The notes below the pieces were generated by a model. The model saw only the letters and a program-made list of their open reading frames with translations, did no database searches and was not told where the DNA came from. From assembly GCA_900539115.1 (NCBI GenBank), contig UQAQ01000005.1, positions 37,622 through 101,621 on the forward strand: a stretch of DNA of 64,000 bases. Direction: 5' to 3'. Numbering within the stretch: position 1 is the first letter of the stretch; every line of letters starts with the position of its first letter. Positions 49,537-58,136 of the stretch are shown here, piece by piece. The translations under genes and the position numbers were made by a program. The stretch comes from an uncultured Roseburia sp. (GTDB lineage Bacteria > Bacillota > Clostridia > Lachnospirales > Lachnospiraceae).

Positions 49537-50958
49537 ATGGAAATTCATATTCAAGCCAATTCAAATAATACCTTAACTGTGCTGGATCTTTTAGAACGAC
49601 AGGGCTTTTCTCTGCCATGTAATTGTCATGGAGCAAATGTCTGTGGCGGAATTCAGTATGACTTTCCTTGCGGAATGGTTCCCAAAGCCCCTCTGACAGT
49701 CCATCTTCCCGACGCCACCAGTTCGGCGCAAATAACCGGATTAAGCCTGATGCAGACACCGGCTCTGTCGATTCAGCCGGACAGCCTGCTAATCGATATC
49801 GGCACTACCACTATTGCTATGGTTTACTACCATTCTACGAAAAAAAGCACTTTTTTTTCTGAAGTTTTTGCCAATCCTCAGATTGCATATGGAGCAGACG
49901 TTATCAGCCGGATTCAATATGACGTAACTCATCCTTCGGAACACATACTTCACAAAGAACTCACCTCCTGCCTTACCGGTCATGCTGTTTCCTTTTTAAA
50001 ACGGTACCCTGACATTTCTATAAAACAATGTCTGATCGGTGGAAACACAACCATGATACACTTATTGCTAAACCTTTCTTTACAAGGAATGGTAGGATAT
50101 CCCTTTACTCCGGAAATTCCGGACAATTTTTCCTTTACTCACAATGGTGTTTCCGTGCATGTTCTCCCTTGGCTTTCCGCATTTATCGGAGGCGACATCA
50201 CTGCCGGACTTCTTTCGTTGTCCTTTGACACCCGCAATGATACATGCATTTTAGCGGATCTTGGAACCAATGGTGAACTGGTCCTCTGTCATAAAAATCA
50301 TCTGTATACCGCAAGCACCGCTGCCGGACCTGCTTTGGAAGGCGGCGGCCTCTCTCATGGCTGTCCTGCGATTCCCGGTGCGGTTTCTGAGGTTTCCCTT
50401 CGCGGTATCATACCACGCATTCAAACGATTGCAAACAAACTTCCGTGTGGTATCTGCGGAAGCGGAGCAATCAGTGTCCTTGCAGAACTTCTTTCACAGC
50501 AATACATGAATGCAGATGGAACATTAACTTCAAAATTCCCGGAAAATGGCATTCTTCTTGCAAAGGCACCTTCTTCTGACATTATCTTTACCTCAAACGA
50601 TGTTCGCCAGATGCAGTTAGCAGTTGCCGCTATTGCCGCAGGAATTGATACGCTTTGCCGAGAAGCCGGAATACTTCCGGAAAACGTGGATTCCTTATAT
50701 TTAGCCGGTGGACTTGGCTATCATATTCCTTTGGAAAAAGCCTCTTCTCTTGGTATGTTCTGTGATATCCTTCCGGAACGCATTCATTGTGTGGGAAACA
50801 GCTGTCTCAACGGTCTTGCTAAATTATCTTCTGCTGCGGAAGAAGATTTCATTTCACTGCAACACCGCTTAACCGCTCAGACAGAAAACATTTCGCTCGC
50901 CGATAATGCATTTTTCCAGTCTTCTTATCTTTCACATATGACATATCACCTGTCATAA
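49537..50958 (+). CDS. RACo-like corrinoid-activating protein (DUF4445, ASKHA ATPase)
   Basis: A 473-residue protein. The N-terminal ~60 residues carry a plant-ferredoxin-like cluster site (CNCHGANVCGG) with fewer Cys than the standard [2Fe-2S] pattern. The rest is an ASKHA ATPase of the DUF4445 / RamA / RACo family (LLIDIGTTTIAMVYY, IGGNTTMIHLLLNL, ILADLGTNGELVL, GPALEGGGLSHGC, CGSGAISVLAELL, LAGGLGYHIPLEKA). Such proteins reduce Co(II) corrinoids of methyltransferases using ATP. No methyltransferase is nearby. Its 3' end overlaps the convergent FHA gene by 110 bases. Confidence 0.85.
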   Translation: MEIHIQANSNNTLTVLDLLERQGFSLPCNCHGANVCGGIQYDFPCGMVPKAPLTVHLPDATSSAQITGLSLMQTPALSIQPDSLLIDIGTTTIAMVYYHSTKKSTFFSEVFANPQIAYGADVISRIQYDVTHPSEHILHKELTSCLTGHAVSFLKRYPDISIKQCLIGGNTTMIHLLLNLSLQGMVGYPFTPEIPDNFSFTHNGVSVHVLPWLSAFIGGDITAGLLSLSFDTRNDTCILADLGTNGELVLCHKNHLYTASTAAGPALEGGGLSHGCPAIPGAVSEVSLRGIIPRIQTIANKLPCGICGSGAISVLAELLSQQYMNADGTLTSKFPENGILLAKAPSSDIIFTSNDVRQMQLAVAAIAAGIDTLCREAGILPENVDSLYLAGGLGYHIPLEKASSLGMFCDILPERIHCVGNSCLNGLAKLSSAAEEDFISLQHRLTAQTENISLADNAFFQSSYLSHMTYHLS

Positions 50959-52072
50959 CCGCTTGATAACGGTGTGAAGAGATATCCACAATATCACCAT
51001 CCGTCAGCCGGCGGCATTCCCATGGCACGAGCCTTTGTTCATTTACAAACGTGCCCTTTTCACTTTCCTGATCAATAAGAAAGACCGCCTTTTCTTCTAT
51101 TATAATCTTTGCGTGAACCTCACTGACATCCTTTTGCAAAATAACGCCTTCCACATGCATTTCATCATTTCCGATATAATAGGGACTGTGGTCAATCTGC
51201 ATAAGTTTATCGTGCTCATCAAACGGCTTCAGACAAAGTACCATTGCAGCCGTATCTTTTTCATATTGCAGCACGTGCTCTTTCTTTCCCGTTTTTTTAC
51301 TAATTCCCCAGAGGGCAATAATCACACAAAAAAGCAATCCCACTTTACACCAATCCTGCCACACACGAATGGTAAAAATTTCATTTAACCAGCCCATATA
51401 CCAGGCAATTCCTAAAATCACCACTCCGCCAATAAGCCCTTCCCTTTTTTTACCGGTTTCCTTTTTGGGTTTTCCCGTCCTTCTCGCCTTATCGTCTGCC
51501 GGCGGGCGAGAGACGAATTCCTGTGGTTCTTCTTCGTAATGATATTGTGCCAGATATTGTTCTAATTTATTTAATGTAAAATGCTCTTCCCGGCATATTT
51601 TATGTATTCCATAAACAAGAAATGTCAAAGAACGGCAGCCATGATCCATTACCTTCATAATTTCTTCCGTAATCTTTGCTAATTCATCTGCCACATCTGC
51701 CGCATACCCATCCATATAAGCAAGATACAATTCTCTTTCAGAGGTTAAAAAAATGGCATCTGAACATAAAATCAGATTTTCCGGAACAAGAAAATATTCC
51801 TCTGCCAACAGCATTTTCTCTAAAAACTGCCGATATAACCGCAAAAGTTTTTTTTCATCCAGCTTTTCCTTTTTTAAATACTCTGTCAACGTTTCTTTTT
51901 CTCCAAAAGAAAAAGTATAGTGCACTTCACCATCCACACTCAGTTCTGCCGGCCCGACAATCCCTTCTACCGCGGTATTATTTAAAAGTTCTGTACCATA
52001 TCCTCCCTGCCGTTCTTCCGTGCGGACCTGTAATTTTCGTTCCCGCAGATCGGATATTATCTCCATTTGCAT
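50849..52072 (-). CDS. FHA-domain membrane protein of the Tad locus
   Basis: A 407-residue protein. The N-terminal half (YTFSFGEKETLTEYLKKEKL, ENLILCSDAIFLTSERELYL) resembles the DUF6382 domain. A basic stretch (KARRTGKPKKETGKKREG) leads to two membrane segments (LIGGVVILGIAWYMGWL and VGLLFCVIIALWGI). The C-terminal FHA domain follows (YYIGNDEMHVEGVILQKDVS, VHAKIIIEEKAVFLIDQESE, KGTFVNEQRL), which reads phospho-threonine. Last gene of the pilus operon; it may link pilus assembly to Ser/Thr kinase signalling. Its tail overlaps the RACo-like gene on the other strand. Confidence 0.82.
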   Translation of the reverse strand: MQMEIISDLRERKLQVRTEERQGGYGTELLNNTAVEGIVGPAELSVDGEVHYTFSFGEKETLTEYLKKEKLDEKKLLRLYRQFLEKMLLAEEYFLVPENLILCSDAIFLTSERELYLAYMDGYAADVADELAKITEEIMKVMDHGCRSLTFLVYGIHKICREEHFTLNKLEQYLAQYHYEEEPQEFVSRPPADDKARRTGKPKKETGKKREGLIGGVVILGIAWYMGWLNEIFTIRVWQDWCKVGLLFCVIIALWGISKKTGKKEHVLQYEKDTAAMVLCLKPFDEHDKLMQIDHSPYYIGNDEMHVEGVILQKDVSEVHAKIIIEEKAVFLIDQESEKGTFVNEQRLVPWECRRLTDGDIVDISSHRYQAVMTGDMSYVKDKKTGKMHYRRAKCFLSERLSGVAVK

Positions 52073-52079
52073 GATGCCT

Positions 52080-52472
52080 TCACTCCTTTTTCATCCATTC
52101 TGTGTCCCACAGCCGTTTACTGCACGTCCAGTTTTCTATCTGCATTTCATCACAGTATTCCTTTTGTGAACTTAAAAATGGCGCTGTCATAACAATTTTT
52201 GCCTTAACTTTCAATTTTCTGTATAATACATTCGTGTTACAGTCAACGTCATCAATCTTTAAAATAAATAACTGCTTTTGCATTACTTCCTTACATTTTT
52301 TCTCACTGTAGTTTTCCCGCAGACACCTCTGTCCACTCGAATATAAAACCGCCTGATCATGAGAAAATAAGGAAAGGTAGCATAACGCAAAAATGATCCA
52401 AAGTATAATCGTCATAACAAACGTCGCTTCCACTGTAAACGATCCTTCTTTTCGTCTCATAATATGCTGCAT
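52080..52472 (-). CDS. TadE-like pseudopilin
   Basis: A 130-residue protein with a type IV-like leader: basic MRRKEGS then FTVEATFVMTIILWIIFALC, including the conserved Glu after the cleavage site. The rest is a small Cys-containing extracellular domain. I chose ATG 52472 with GGAGTG; the gene overlaps the peptidase gene upstream by 16 bases. It is probably processed by one of the two prepilin peptidases of this operon. Confidence 0.78.
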   Translation of the reverse strand: MQHIMRRKEGSFTVEATFVMTIILWIIFALCYLSLFSHDQAVLYSSGQRCLRENYSEKKCKEVMQKQLFILKIDDVDCNTNVLYRKLKVKAKIVMTAPFLSSQKEYCDEMQIENWTCSKRLWDTEWMKKE

Positions 52473-52894
52473 ATAAAAATCACTCCATAACCGGCACATA
52501 TAAATGGTGCAAATGGTATTTTTGTATGTCTGCCCGCTTTTTTACGAATCCATAATAAAATTCCAAAAGCCGACGCAAGACAAAGTGCCAGAATAATCAA
52601 TATCACTACCTGATATAGCCCGAGTACCATTCCACACACCATTAAGATATAGCCATCTCCGATTCCTACCGCCCCTTTGGTAACAATACTTGCGAGTAAA
52701 AACACTGCCCCTGCAGCGCCTCCTCCCAAAAACATTTTCCATTCTTTTACGTTTAAGAAACACAACACTGCCATCGCTGTACTAAAAAGGATTACTGTTA
52801 AAACTAGATTTCTTCCCGAAAATGATCCCTTTCGAATATCCACGACCGCCAAAACTAACAGCCATATGAACAATATACTTTCTATTATTATCAT
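52457..52894 (-). CDS. Prepilin peptidase (A24 family), second copy
   Basis: A 145-residue membrane aspartic protease. The catalytic Asp residues are in AVVDIRKGSFSGRNLVLT and in GAVGIGDGYILMVCGMVLG (GxGD motif). It ends with PFAPFICAGYGVIFI. It lacks the N-terminal methyltransferase domain, as TadV-type enzymes do. The ATG at 52894 has AAAGGAG, just inside the end of the preceding gene. Together with 60295-60795 it gives two peptidases in one pilus operon. Confidence 0.83.
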   Translation of the reverse strand: MIIIESILFIWLLVLAVVDIRKGSFSGRNLVLTVILFSTAMAVLCFLNVKEWKMFLGGGAAGAVFLLASIVTKGAVGIGDGYILMVCGMVLGLYQVVILIILALCLASAFGILLWIRKKAGRHTKIPFAPFICAGYGVIFICSIL

Positions 52895-52902
52895 TTTTCT
52901 TC

Positions 52903-53682
52903 TTACTCCTTTCCATTTGCACATGTTTTACATGGTGTTCTTCCTTCCACTTGGGAAATCGGAATTTCCCGTATACTCCGGCTTATTTTCTGACAACTTT
53001 TCTCCACATGATAACGGTTTCCATAATTGCAGATAACGACATTTTGCTTGGCAGAAAGATTTTTTCCCCCACAACATTTTTCACACGGATAATAAATACT
53101 TCCATCGAAACTTCGTTTCTCTTCTAATTCTTTTATAGAAACTACTCTTAAGCTAAGCTTCAGGTGATTGCACGCAATTGATCTATGGTAAACCGATCCC
53201 GTCTTCGTAACATAAACCATTTCATCCTCGCCCTGTTCACTCTGGCTCATCCGCGTCAGAACACCGGTAAATGCTTTTCCGTAATACCCTTCACTGAATA
53301 GAAAAATATTTTTTCCAAAAAGTGGAATTGGTGAAGTCACCGTATAATCCGCCTGAAAATCCATCTGATCTGTTTCGCTGTCGATCTTAGCCCGCACCAC
53401 ACATACGACGGACCGGTTTTCATTTTCTCTTCCCGAGATGGCTGCATTTATCTTGGCACTCATAAAAACCGGGTTAACCACCAGTTTTTTATGTACCAAA
53501 GTATACTCCAAAGAAGTCTCTTTCGCCGCCTGCTCCAGGGCACATAGCACCTGTTCTTCACAATATAACAATTGATTCAGATACAAAATACCGGTAACTA
53601 TTAAAACAAATATCGGTACTACAAGCGATGCTTCCACTGTAATTGAACCGCAAAAACGTTTTTTCACTTTTTCTATTTTCAT
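52903..53682 (-). CDS. TadE-like pseudopilin with two C-terminal Cys-rich zinc-type motifs
   Basis: A 259-residue protein. The leader is KRFCGSITVEASLVVPIFVL with the conserved Glu, then a hydrophobic helix. From about residue 175 there are two tandem copies of a motif also seen in Ada-like zinc modules: VYVTKTGSVYHRSIAC to YYPCEKCCGG and VICNYGNRYHVEKSC to TPCKTCANG. Each has His, a Cys and a terminal CxxC, enough for four zinc ligands. It would be displayed outside the cell; the role of the zinc modules there is unknown. Confidence 0.75.
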   Translation of the reverse strand: MKIEKVKKRFCGSITVEASLVVPIFVLIVTGILYLNQLLYCEEQVLCALEQAAKETSLEYTLVHKKLVVNPVFMSAKINAAISGRENENRSVVCVVRAKIDSETDQMDFQADYTVTSPIPLFGKNIFLFSEGYYGKAFTGVLTRMSQSEQGEDEMVYVTKTGSVYHRSIACNHLKLSLRVVSIKELEEKRSFDGSIYYPCEKCCGGKNLSAKQNVVICNYGNRYHVEKSCQKISRSIREIPISQVEGRTPCKTCANGKE

Positions 53683-53708
53683 CTGCTGACTCCTTTCATT
53701 CAGGAGCT

Positions 53709-53811
53709 CGAGGCGAGAAAGGGTACTCTATTGTATGGTAGGCAATTTCCCTTTCGGTTAGGTATGTGTAGATATGTTATATTTTTTAATAGAATACCCT
53801 TTCTCGCCTCG
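53709..53811. repeat. Long inverted repeat inside the Tad operon
   Basis: CGAGGCGAGAAAGGGTA (53709-53725) and TACCCTTTCTCGCCTCG (53795-53811) are perfectly complementary over 17 bases and continue imperfectly (TCTATT with AATAGA). The loop is 69 bases. It lies in the only sizeable gap of the operon (53683-53817) between the DUF5702 and TadE-like genes and may block or slow polymerase or protect mRNA ends. Confidence 0.75.
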
Positions 53812-53817
53812 ATCCTT

Positions 53818-55770
53818 TTAATACACTGCCAATTGTTCTGCTTCTGCCTCAAATCCTGTTTCCGCTGATAAATGAAACGGAAGCTTCCATGGATAAGAAA
53901 ACCTGGCCTTAACATTAAATTGACTTGTACAAAGACCCACTCGAAATTTAGGAACATATTTTTTCTGTATTTTCCATTCCATCAGGTCCAGCATCCGTAA
54001 GCATATTGTGCTTTGCTCCATCCCCAGCAGAAAAAAACACAGATACTCTTCATATCCGAAGGAAGTCTTTCCCTGTTGTTTGTACTGCGAAACCTTTTTC
54101 ATAACAAGATCATGCGTAAATCCAAATAATTCCGGAAAATCCACGCAAAACTGATCTGCCGTTTTGACAAGCGGAACATGTTTTCCCTGCATGAGAGCAG
54201 CTGTATCTACGACTGCCTCTGCCATCCCCCAAAGAACCGTAAAAAGTGTCTGCATAAAACGGATTAATGGTTCTATCGCAGTAAACCCAACTACCGCAAG
54301 CGCCGCTGCATGTGCCGTTTCTCTGCTTTTGGCAGATACAAACAAAGCAGAAGTGTTGGCGGCCGTTCGCAGTAATACAATTCTTTCCACTATATCCGAC
54401 AAATTTTCCTTATCACTTTTCCCACCGGTAATCAGATATTCCCATTCATACCGTAAGACATTGCCGGTTTTAAGATTCTCTAAACCGTTGGAAAAGTACT
54501 TATGTAAATAGGCAAGAAGACATGCTTCTGTCACGGCAGAATCTCCCATTTTCTGAATACTATTCTGGAAATCTACTTCCTCATCCTCCGTCAAAGTTTT
54601 CACAGGATCTTTCTTTGCCGCTTTCTCCTGTTCACGAAACAGGGACAGATAGTGATCCGGGTTTTTGACTTCTTGATCCGATACTTTATCATAATCTTTC
54701 ATCACCATTTTAAGGATACCGTCAGATAATGCAGAGGAAAAAACATCCAATGGATTTTCTCCCCCGCCTTCTTCGTCAACTCCCTCATAATCAAAACACA
54801 CCGATGGCATTTTGTAACTCTTCCATACTATCTGTAATTTCTGCGCCGTTTCTTCGTCCCATTTTCCAGATAAAAGTGAAATACTCTGACGAATAATGGA
54901 TTGGTTCTTTCTTAACTCTGCAGCAAGCGAAGTTCCACCGGACACAGAGGCACACATAGAAGGATTTTGCTCTGCTTCTTCTGCAGTCTTCTCACAAACA
55001 TCGGATAATTTCTGGAATATTTTTACATATTCTCTCCGTTTGGTCTCCTTTTCCGATATCTGTTTCAACATTTCCTCGATGGAAATTACCTGATCTTTCA
55101 TTTGTTTCCAGATATTGGAATCTACAATATGGAATGTCTGTGCTTTCTTTTCTCCATGAAAAAACATCTTTGCAAACACTTTATTGGAACTTGTTTTTCC
55201 ACCTTTTACACAGACTCCATCCACATTTTTCATCCATTCGATAAGATTTCGTCCATCCTCTGCTTCTTCTTTCTGTTCTGCTGCCGTCTTTTCTAATTCC
55301 TCAGATTCTTCCTGCATCGAATCCAATGCCCCTTTTTGTGCTTTCACATTTTCAAGCATTTGGGATACCCCTTCCCGTTTCATATATTCACAAATCTGAT
55401 TGAGCATCGCCTGGCCACCATCCTCTGTAACATACGTCTTGTCCGTAACAGAAACTTCTTCCAAAGTTCCATCAAACATATCTGTTACAGAAACCGGGTT
55501 ATTCTTTTCCAGATTTTTGTTTATATAAAATTGTATGGTATCTTCATAGGACCTTCCTGCATCTTCCAAAAAGAAGAGATGATATTCGCGATACATCGGC
55601 TCGCTGTATTCTGCCTGCAGACTTTCTGTCCCAATACGAAGCAAACGCTGTGCCTGATCTTCAGCCACGCTTCCTCGAGCAAGTTCTATCATCCCACATC
55701 CAAGCGCGATGATCACAAGGAATATAAATGTCAGAAAAACCGTTATACTTCCTTCTTTCCGCTGTCTCAT
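53818..55770 (-). CDS. DUF5702-type large pilus-associated protein
   Basis: A 650-residue protein with a TadG-like leader (MRQRKEGSITVFLTFIFLVI then IALGCGMIELARG). The bulk is a helical, Glu/Lys-rich extracytoplasmic domain with coiled-coil tendency (MLENVKAQKGALDSMQEESE, LEKTAAEQKEEAEDGRNLIE) and a hydrophobic region near 480-540 (AHAAALAVVGFTAIEPLIRF). I recognise the layout as DUF5702 of clostridial Tad loci; the function is unknown, probably a minor or tip pseudopilin. Its ATG overlaps the stop of the pilin gene by four bases. Confidence 0.78.
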   Translation of the reverse strand: MRQRKEGSITVFLTFIFLVIIALGCGMIELARGSVAEDQAQRLLRIGTESLQAEYSEPMYREYHLFFLEDAGRSYEDTIQFYINKNLEKNNPVSVTDMFDGTLEEVSVTDKTYVTEDGGQAMLNQICEYMKREGVSQMLENVKAQKGALDSMQEESEELEKTAAEQKEEAEDGRNLIEWMKNVDGVCVKGGKTSSNKVFAKMFFHGEKKAQTFHIVDSNIWKQMKDQVISIEEMLKQISEKETKRREYVKIFQKLSDVCEKTAEEAEQNPSMCASVSGGTSLAAELRKNQSIIRQSISLLSGKWDEETAQKLQIVWKSYKMPSVCFDYEGVDEEGGGENPLDVFSSALSDGILKMVMKDYDKVSDQEVKNPDHYLSLFREQEKAAKKDPVKTLTEDEEVDFQNSIQKMGDSAVTEACLLAYLHKYFSNGLENLKTGNVLRYEWEYLITGGKSDKENLSDIVERIVLLRTAANTSALFVSAKSRETAHAAALAVVGFTAIEPLIRFMQTLFTVLWGMAEAVVDTAALMQGKHVPLVKTADQFCVDFPELFGFTHDLVMKKVSQYKQQGKTSFGYEEYLCFFLLGMEQSTICLRMLDLMEWKIQKKYVPKFRVGLCTSQFNVKARFSYPWKLPFHLSAETGFEAEAEQLAVY

Positions 55771-55940
55771 TTCAATATGTCCTTTGTATCTTTGTCAAAC
55801 GATTTCCAGGCACTTTCAAGAACCCCTTCAACCTTCGTCTTAAAGATAAGAACTAGCGCGATCAAGATTACCAGAATCAGTATCAATTCCACGATTCCGA
55901 TTCCATCTTCTTCTTTGATAAATTGTGTTACGTATTTCAT
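55767..55940 (-). CDS. Flp1-like pilin
   Basis: A 57-residue pilin subunit: MKYVTQFIKEEDGIGIVELI then LILVILIALVLIFKTKVEGV. The GIGIVE motif is the peptidase cleavage and Glu5 site, followed by one hydrophobic helix. The ATG at 55940 has TGAGGG; the frame opens 18 codons earlier through a hairpin region and is not the likely start. It should be the major pilus subunit of the locus. Confidence 0.85.
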   Translation of the reverse strand: MKYVTQFIKEEDGIGIVELILILVILIALVLIFKTKVEGVLESAWKSFDKDTKDILK

Positions 55941-55970
55941 GTTATCCCTCATTTCTTTTTTAAGTATTTT

Positions 55971-56003
55971 GTAACTATTTGGATCACTGTGCAAAATAGT
56001 TAC
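55971..56003. repeat. Small hairpin with GTAACTATT ends
   Basis: GTAACTATTT (55971-55980) and AAATAGTTAC (55994-56003) pair perfectly. The arm shares nine bases with the ends of the element at 45934-46126. Between tadC-like and pilin genes, it may help set high pilin expression. Confidence 0.6.
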
Positions 56004-56012
56004 TGTATTTTG

Positions 56013-57377
56013 TTACATCGCCATAAAGGCCGGCATAATAATGATACTAATTACAATGCCAAACATGAGCATCATAGGAAGCAGTAATTTTGTTCCTGCT
56101 ATCTCTCCTAACTGTCTGCTCCATTCTTTGCGTTTTTCAAACGCATCCGCCGCTTCAGCTTCCAATAATGCGATAAATCCTTCTGTCCCTTTCTTCATAT
56201 TTTGGTTAATAATAGAAGCATATCGCAGGTAAGAAAGCTGCCGGCATCTTTTTCCGAAATGTTCTATGGATGCTGCTTCGGACGCACCATTTGTCATTTC
56301 CTGATAGGCCGTTAAGACCTCTTCATATACATAACGGCGTTCACCCCCTTTCTGCAAGCGATATTGATACTCTTCTCCCAGTCTTTCAAAACATCCGCGG
56401 ACCGTTAAGCCTGCGTTAAACAATAACATCGTTTTATTGACAAACTCGGGATAATCGAGTTTCAACTGCATTTGTCTATCTTCCAGATTTTTCCTTTCTT
56501 CTTTTTTCCATAAAACAGGAAAAAAAAGAATTGCAAGAACAGATAAAAGATAATATGGTGGCTTTTTTTTCTGCTCCACTTCGCTGTAGTGAACCTCGTA
56601 ACCGCCAACTTTCGCTGGTAACGCAATTTCCTTTTGCGTTTTCTGTTCCTCGATTTTTTCGAGCAGCACATTCTTAATTTGATTGATCGCACGCTCACCC
56701 TCCGGAAGAACACTCCCATTTATAGTAAGTGAAAATGTGTATTCTTTTTCCCAGTTTCTCCATTTTGCCTGTGCAGCCACATTTGTCTGTACACCCTCAT
56801 CGGGTATTTTTGCAAAATTTAAGGTCCCATCTGCATTGATATAATCTTCTGGAAGGATCCATGAGAATTCAATCCCGGTTTCCGGTACATTGGAGACAAA
56901 ATTTAACGGTGCGCTTACCATTTCCAAAGAGGCATTTTTCCCCTTTAACTGTTCATTCAGGTAAGCCAGACATTTTTCATCCAGTTTTGAAAATTCTTCC
57001 CTGCTGAACTCTCTGTCTTCCAACGATATCGACATCGTTTCCTGCTTTTTTTCTCCATCCACCTGTGTCGACAGATTAAAAGTAATGTCCTTTCCTTCGC
57101 CTTCTCTGAAGATCACATTTCCATTTTGTATCGCCTTTTCCGGCGGAGAAGTCCTCCCTGCCATGTAGCATAAGAATAAAAATGCAATCAGAAAAAGAAC
57201 AGCGATCCCAATTCTTTTACACCATATTTTCTGAATCTGTTCCTCTTGTTCCTGCCTGCGGTATAACACAGAAACCATTCCCTCTGTACTCGGAAATACT
57301 TTTGTCAGTTTCCAGAAAGCCGACTCTAATTTACATTTTTTTACTGCTTTCCAAATAAGTTCTTCTCTGTCTTTCAT
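56013..57377 (-). CDS. TadC-like platform protein with a large inserted external domain
   Basis: A 454-residue inner-membrane protein. A first span (RIGIAVLFLIAFLFLCYMAG, about 55-75) is followed by a domain of about 200 residues predicted outside (FNLSTQVDGEKKQETMSISL, INADGTLNFAKIPDEGVQTN), a second span (PPYYLLSVLAILFFPVLW), then the cytoplasmic T2SSF region (LKLDYPEFVNKTMLLFNAGL, GFIALLEAEAADAFEKRKEW) and a last span (LLLPMMLMFGIVISIIIMPA). Ordinary TadC lacks the external domain. It would form the assembly platform with TadB. Confidence 0.8.
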   Translation of the reverse strand: MKDREELIWKAVKKCKLESAFWKLTKVFPSTEGMVSVLYRRQEQEEQIQKIWCKRIGIAVLFLIAFLFLCYMAGRTSPPEKAIQNGNVIFREGEGKDITFNLSTQVDGEKKQETMSISLEDREFSREEFSKLDEKCLAYLNEQLKGKNASLEMVSAPLNFVSNVPETGIEFSWILPEDYINADGTLNFAKIPDEGVQTNVAAQAKWRNWEKEYTFSLTINGSVLPEGERAINQIKNVLLEKIEEQKTQKEIALPAKVGGYEVHYSEVEQKKKPPYYLLSVLAILFFPVLWKKEERKNLEDRQMQLKLDYPEFVNKTMLLFNAGLTVRGCFERLGEEYQYRLQKGGERRYVYEEVLTAYQEMTNGASEAASIEHFGKRCRQLSYLRYASIINQNMKKGTEGFIALLEAEAADAFEKRKEWSRQLGEIAGTKLLLPMMLMFGIVISIIIMPAFMAM

Positions 57378-57392
57378 CCAATCTGCCCCTTT

Positions 57393-58136
57393 CTACACCG
57401 ATATATCTGTAATTTTGTAGCTCCACCAAAAGGCACCTGCATAAACCATAAGTGACACCGTCATAATCAGTATCCCGGCTAGATTTCCATACAAGGGATC
57501 CAAAAATCCCGGTGAAAAGACACGCAGATATACAATGATTCCAAAGGGAATTACATTCATGCACCTCGCCTCCATCTTCTTTCCGGCGATAACGGTTTCA
57601 ATTTCCCGCTTTGTCTCTATCTTTTCGCTGATATTGTCTGCGGTACGTTTCATAATCTTGACAAGATTTCCCCCTGTCTTTTTCGCCGTCATCAGAATCT
57701 CACTAAACATCCGAATATCCTCTATCCCGCTCCGTTCGCCCAGTTCCAGCATCAGTTTTTCGACTGGGACATGAAGTCCTGCCTGCGTCGTCAGATACTC
57801 AAATTCCCTTATGATAAGATCTTCCTTCTGATACATTAACATCAGATCTTTCTGCGCTTCATATACAGAATTCTCCAACGAATATCCCGCTGACAATGCC
57901 GAAATCATGCTCTCCATCGCATCCTTAAACTGCAAAAGTAATGTCTCCTGCTGCCGCCTTAATAAAACCCCACTGTAATATTTAAGATAAACTATTCCGC
58001 CAAGTCCACCCAATGCGATTACCGCCGGAATCCGGTTAAAAAACAGCATTCCAATGATTGCGCCAAGGACAATTCCCACCGCTCCATAACGGATTTTCTC
58101 CTGCCGTGAATAGGTATAAACTGTATATGAGATCAA
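57393..58136 (-). CDS. tadB: TadB-like pilus platform protein
   Basis: A 247-residue membrane protein with T2SSF signature (LQFKDAMESMISALSAGYSL, MLMTAKKTGGNLVKIMKRTA) and four hydrophobic spans (IVLGAIIGMLFFN, VIALGGLGGIVYL, IPFGIIVYLRVFS, IMTVSLMVYAGAFWW). Its start overlaps the ATPase stop by four bases. It works with the TadC-like protein to move pilin subunits. Confidence 0.87.
   Translation of the reverse strand: MISYTVYTYSRQEKIRYGAVGIVLGAIIGMLFFNRIPAVIALGGLGGIVYLKYYSGVLLRRQQETLLLQFKDAMESMISALSAGYSLENSVYEAQKDLMLMYQKEDLIIREFEYLTTQAGLHVPVEKLMLELGERSGIEDIRMFSEILMTAKKTGGNLVKIMKRTADNISEKIETKREIETVIAGKKMEARCMNVIPFGIIVYLRVFSPGFLDPLYGNLAGILIMTVSLMVYAGAFWWSYKITDISV

Noticed and set aside
53700..53957. 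85-codon open frame on the minus strand
   Set aside because: It overlaps the end of the DUF5702 gene in another frame and the inverted repeat; no ribosome site, no similarity.
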